The notes under the pieces were generated by a model, which saw only the letters and a list, made by a program, of their open reading frames with translations, was not told the DNA's origin and ran no database searches. Shown one piece after another: positions 63,327-64,000 of a stretch of 64,000 bases of DNA; position 1 is the first letter of the stretch; each line of letters opens with the position of its first letter. A program made the position numbers and the translations under genes. The stretch comes from Bog-159 sp963738345. GTDB taxonomy: Bacteria; Acidobacteriota; Terriglobia; Bryobacterales; Bryobacteraceae. Location of the stretch: assembly GCA_963738345.1 (NCBI GenBank), contig CAVTWI010000002.1, positions 682,001 to 746,000 of the forward strand, in the 5' to 3' direction.

Positions 63327-64000
63327 TCACTTCCGCGCCGCCGCAGCCTTCGCTTCCGCATCGGCCCCGCTCAGGCGATCCAGTTCCCGCAGATGCTTTT
63401 TCATCAGTACAGCGTCCTCTGCATCGGGCGACAATGCCAGGTAGTTCCGCAAATGCGCGGCCGCACCCACGTAGTCTTTCTTCTGCGCCAGGACCTTGGC
63501 CAGCACTTGTTCGAGCCGCGGGCAGCGATGCTGCGTATCCACTTTCTCGCCTGCCCGGGCACTCTCTTCCGCCTTGTCCAGCCGTCCCAGATTCAGGTTG
63601 GCCGTGGCGTTGTAAAAGTACGCCATCGGATAATCTACTGGATCCAGTTTCACCAACCCGGCGGTGATATTCTCTAGTGCTGCCCATTTTTCTTCACGCG
63701 CTTCCATTTCCGTCAGCTTCAAATACGGGTTGACGTACTTGGGGTCCGCCGCCATCGCTTTGGCGAACGATTGGCGCGCTGGGCCATTCTCCTGGTTTTG
63801 CGCCTGGATCGCGCCAAGTTCAAACCACGCCGCCGCATACGCCGGATACTTGTCTACGGCCTTCTGAAATTCTTTGGCGGCTTCCTCGGGCTTATTCTTG
63901 CGTAGCGCTTGCATCCCGTGCTCGTATGCCCGGCGCGCATCCTTCGGCGCTTGCAGACTGGTCACGCTCACGGCTGAACCTTCCACATTCGCCAGGCGGT
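63327..64000 (-). CDS. TPR-repeat protein (5' end outside window)
   Basis: The minus-strand frame is open to the window edge, so the start lies beyond 64000; internal GTG 63986 is probably not the true start. The visible 224 or so residues contain TPR repeats: ARRAYEHGMQALRKNKPEEAAKEFQKAVDKYPAYAAAWFELGA, ARQSFAKAMAADPKYVNPYLKL, MAYFYNATANLNLGRLDKAEESAR and so on. The stretch NVEGSAVSVTSLQAPKDARRAYE often joins an N-terminal carboxypeptidase-regulatory domain to TPRs in acidobacterial secreted proteins. Ends with an Ala/Lys-rich tail. Confidence 0.75.
   Translation of the reverse strand, partial: RLANVEGSAVSVTSLQAPKDARRAYEHGMQALRKNKPEEAAKEFQKAVDKYPAYAAAWFELGAIQAQNQENGPARQSFAKAMAADPKYVNPYLKLTEMEAREEKWAALENITAGLVKLDPVDYPMAYFYNATANLNLGRLDKAEESARAGEKVDTQHRCPRLEQVLAKVLAQKKDYVGAAAHLRNYLALSPDAEDAVLMKKHLRELDRLSGADAEAKAAAARK

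Noticed and set aside
63232..63986. GTG 63986 as the true start of the last TPR gene
   Set aside because: The frame stays open to the window edge, and the preceding residues match a linker usually found inside larger secreted proteins.
1..64000. tRNA genes, rRNA genes, CRISPR arrays, insertion sequences or phage genes
   Set aside because: I looked for T-loop sequences, regularly spaced direct repeats, transposase or integrase motifs and terminal inverted repeats and found none I could support.

Overview
The window is about 60% G+C, densely coded on both strands, and reads as a chromosomal segment of an Acidobacteriota member, most likely from the Solibacter/Bryobacter side. The evidence is gene content: a PadR regulator translationally coupled to an ADOP-type (acidobacterial duplicated orphan permease) MacB-like permease, a VWFA-related acidobacterial protein, an Oar-like TonB receptor with a carboxypeptidase-regulatory N-terminus, an SBBP-repeat/BACON giant, and many secreted proteins without named families. 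I see no rRNA, tRNA, CRISPR array, transposase, integrase or prophage.

Layout. 1-5.6 kb: FecR-like protein (partial), CpsB-type PHP phosphatase, fabI-rimI-pentapeptide run, hisS, NIPSNAP protein. 5.7-8.5 kb: DciA-like/gatC/gatA, then superoxide dismutase. 8.5-16.9 kb: secreted proteins, MFS transporter coupled to a TPR protein, a TonB receptor behind a duplicated operator-like sequence, and a DinB protein. 16.9-20.3 kb: a coupled run modB-like/modC-like/fmdE-like/thiE/unknown, in which the ModC-like ATPase has lost nearly all catalytic motifs. 20.3-26.8 kb: a candidate small RNA with its own promoter and terminator, uvrB, ADOP/padR, fabF. 26.8-28.1 kb: three small genes of unknown function. 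28.3-36.2 kb: rimP-nusA-infB-ylxP-rbfA-apbE-hemE behind a clear promoter and an intrinsic terminator in the leader. 36.2-44.7 kb: secreted proteins, a TadE/TadG-like trio, an acyltransferase-type membrane protein and the SBBP giant. 44.6-57.5 kb: a respiratory complex I operon (A,C,D,E,F,G,H,J,K,L,M,N) lacking nuoB and nuoI. 57.5-64 kb: thiS-like gene, an LPKTG-tailed secreted protein, a VWFA protein, an active/inactive M16 peptidase pair, a STAS/anti-sigma kinase pair and a TPR protein (partial).

Two window-wide patterns matter. (1) Many genes carry a -10-like hexamer only 5-13 nt before the start codon and no Shine-Dalgarno sequence, suggesting leaderless transcripts. (2) Coding frames are broken by 1-nt indels. 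About a dozen are scattered outside the nuo block, but dozens are packed between about 46.5 and 57.1 kb. Because conserved protein sequence continues in another frame, and some shifts cancel within a few codons, I read most as consensus errors. Coordinates of interrupted genes therefore span the whole reconstructed gene.
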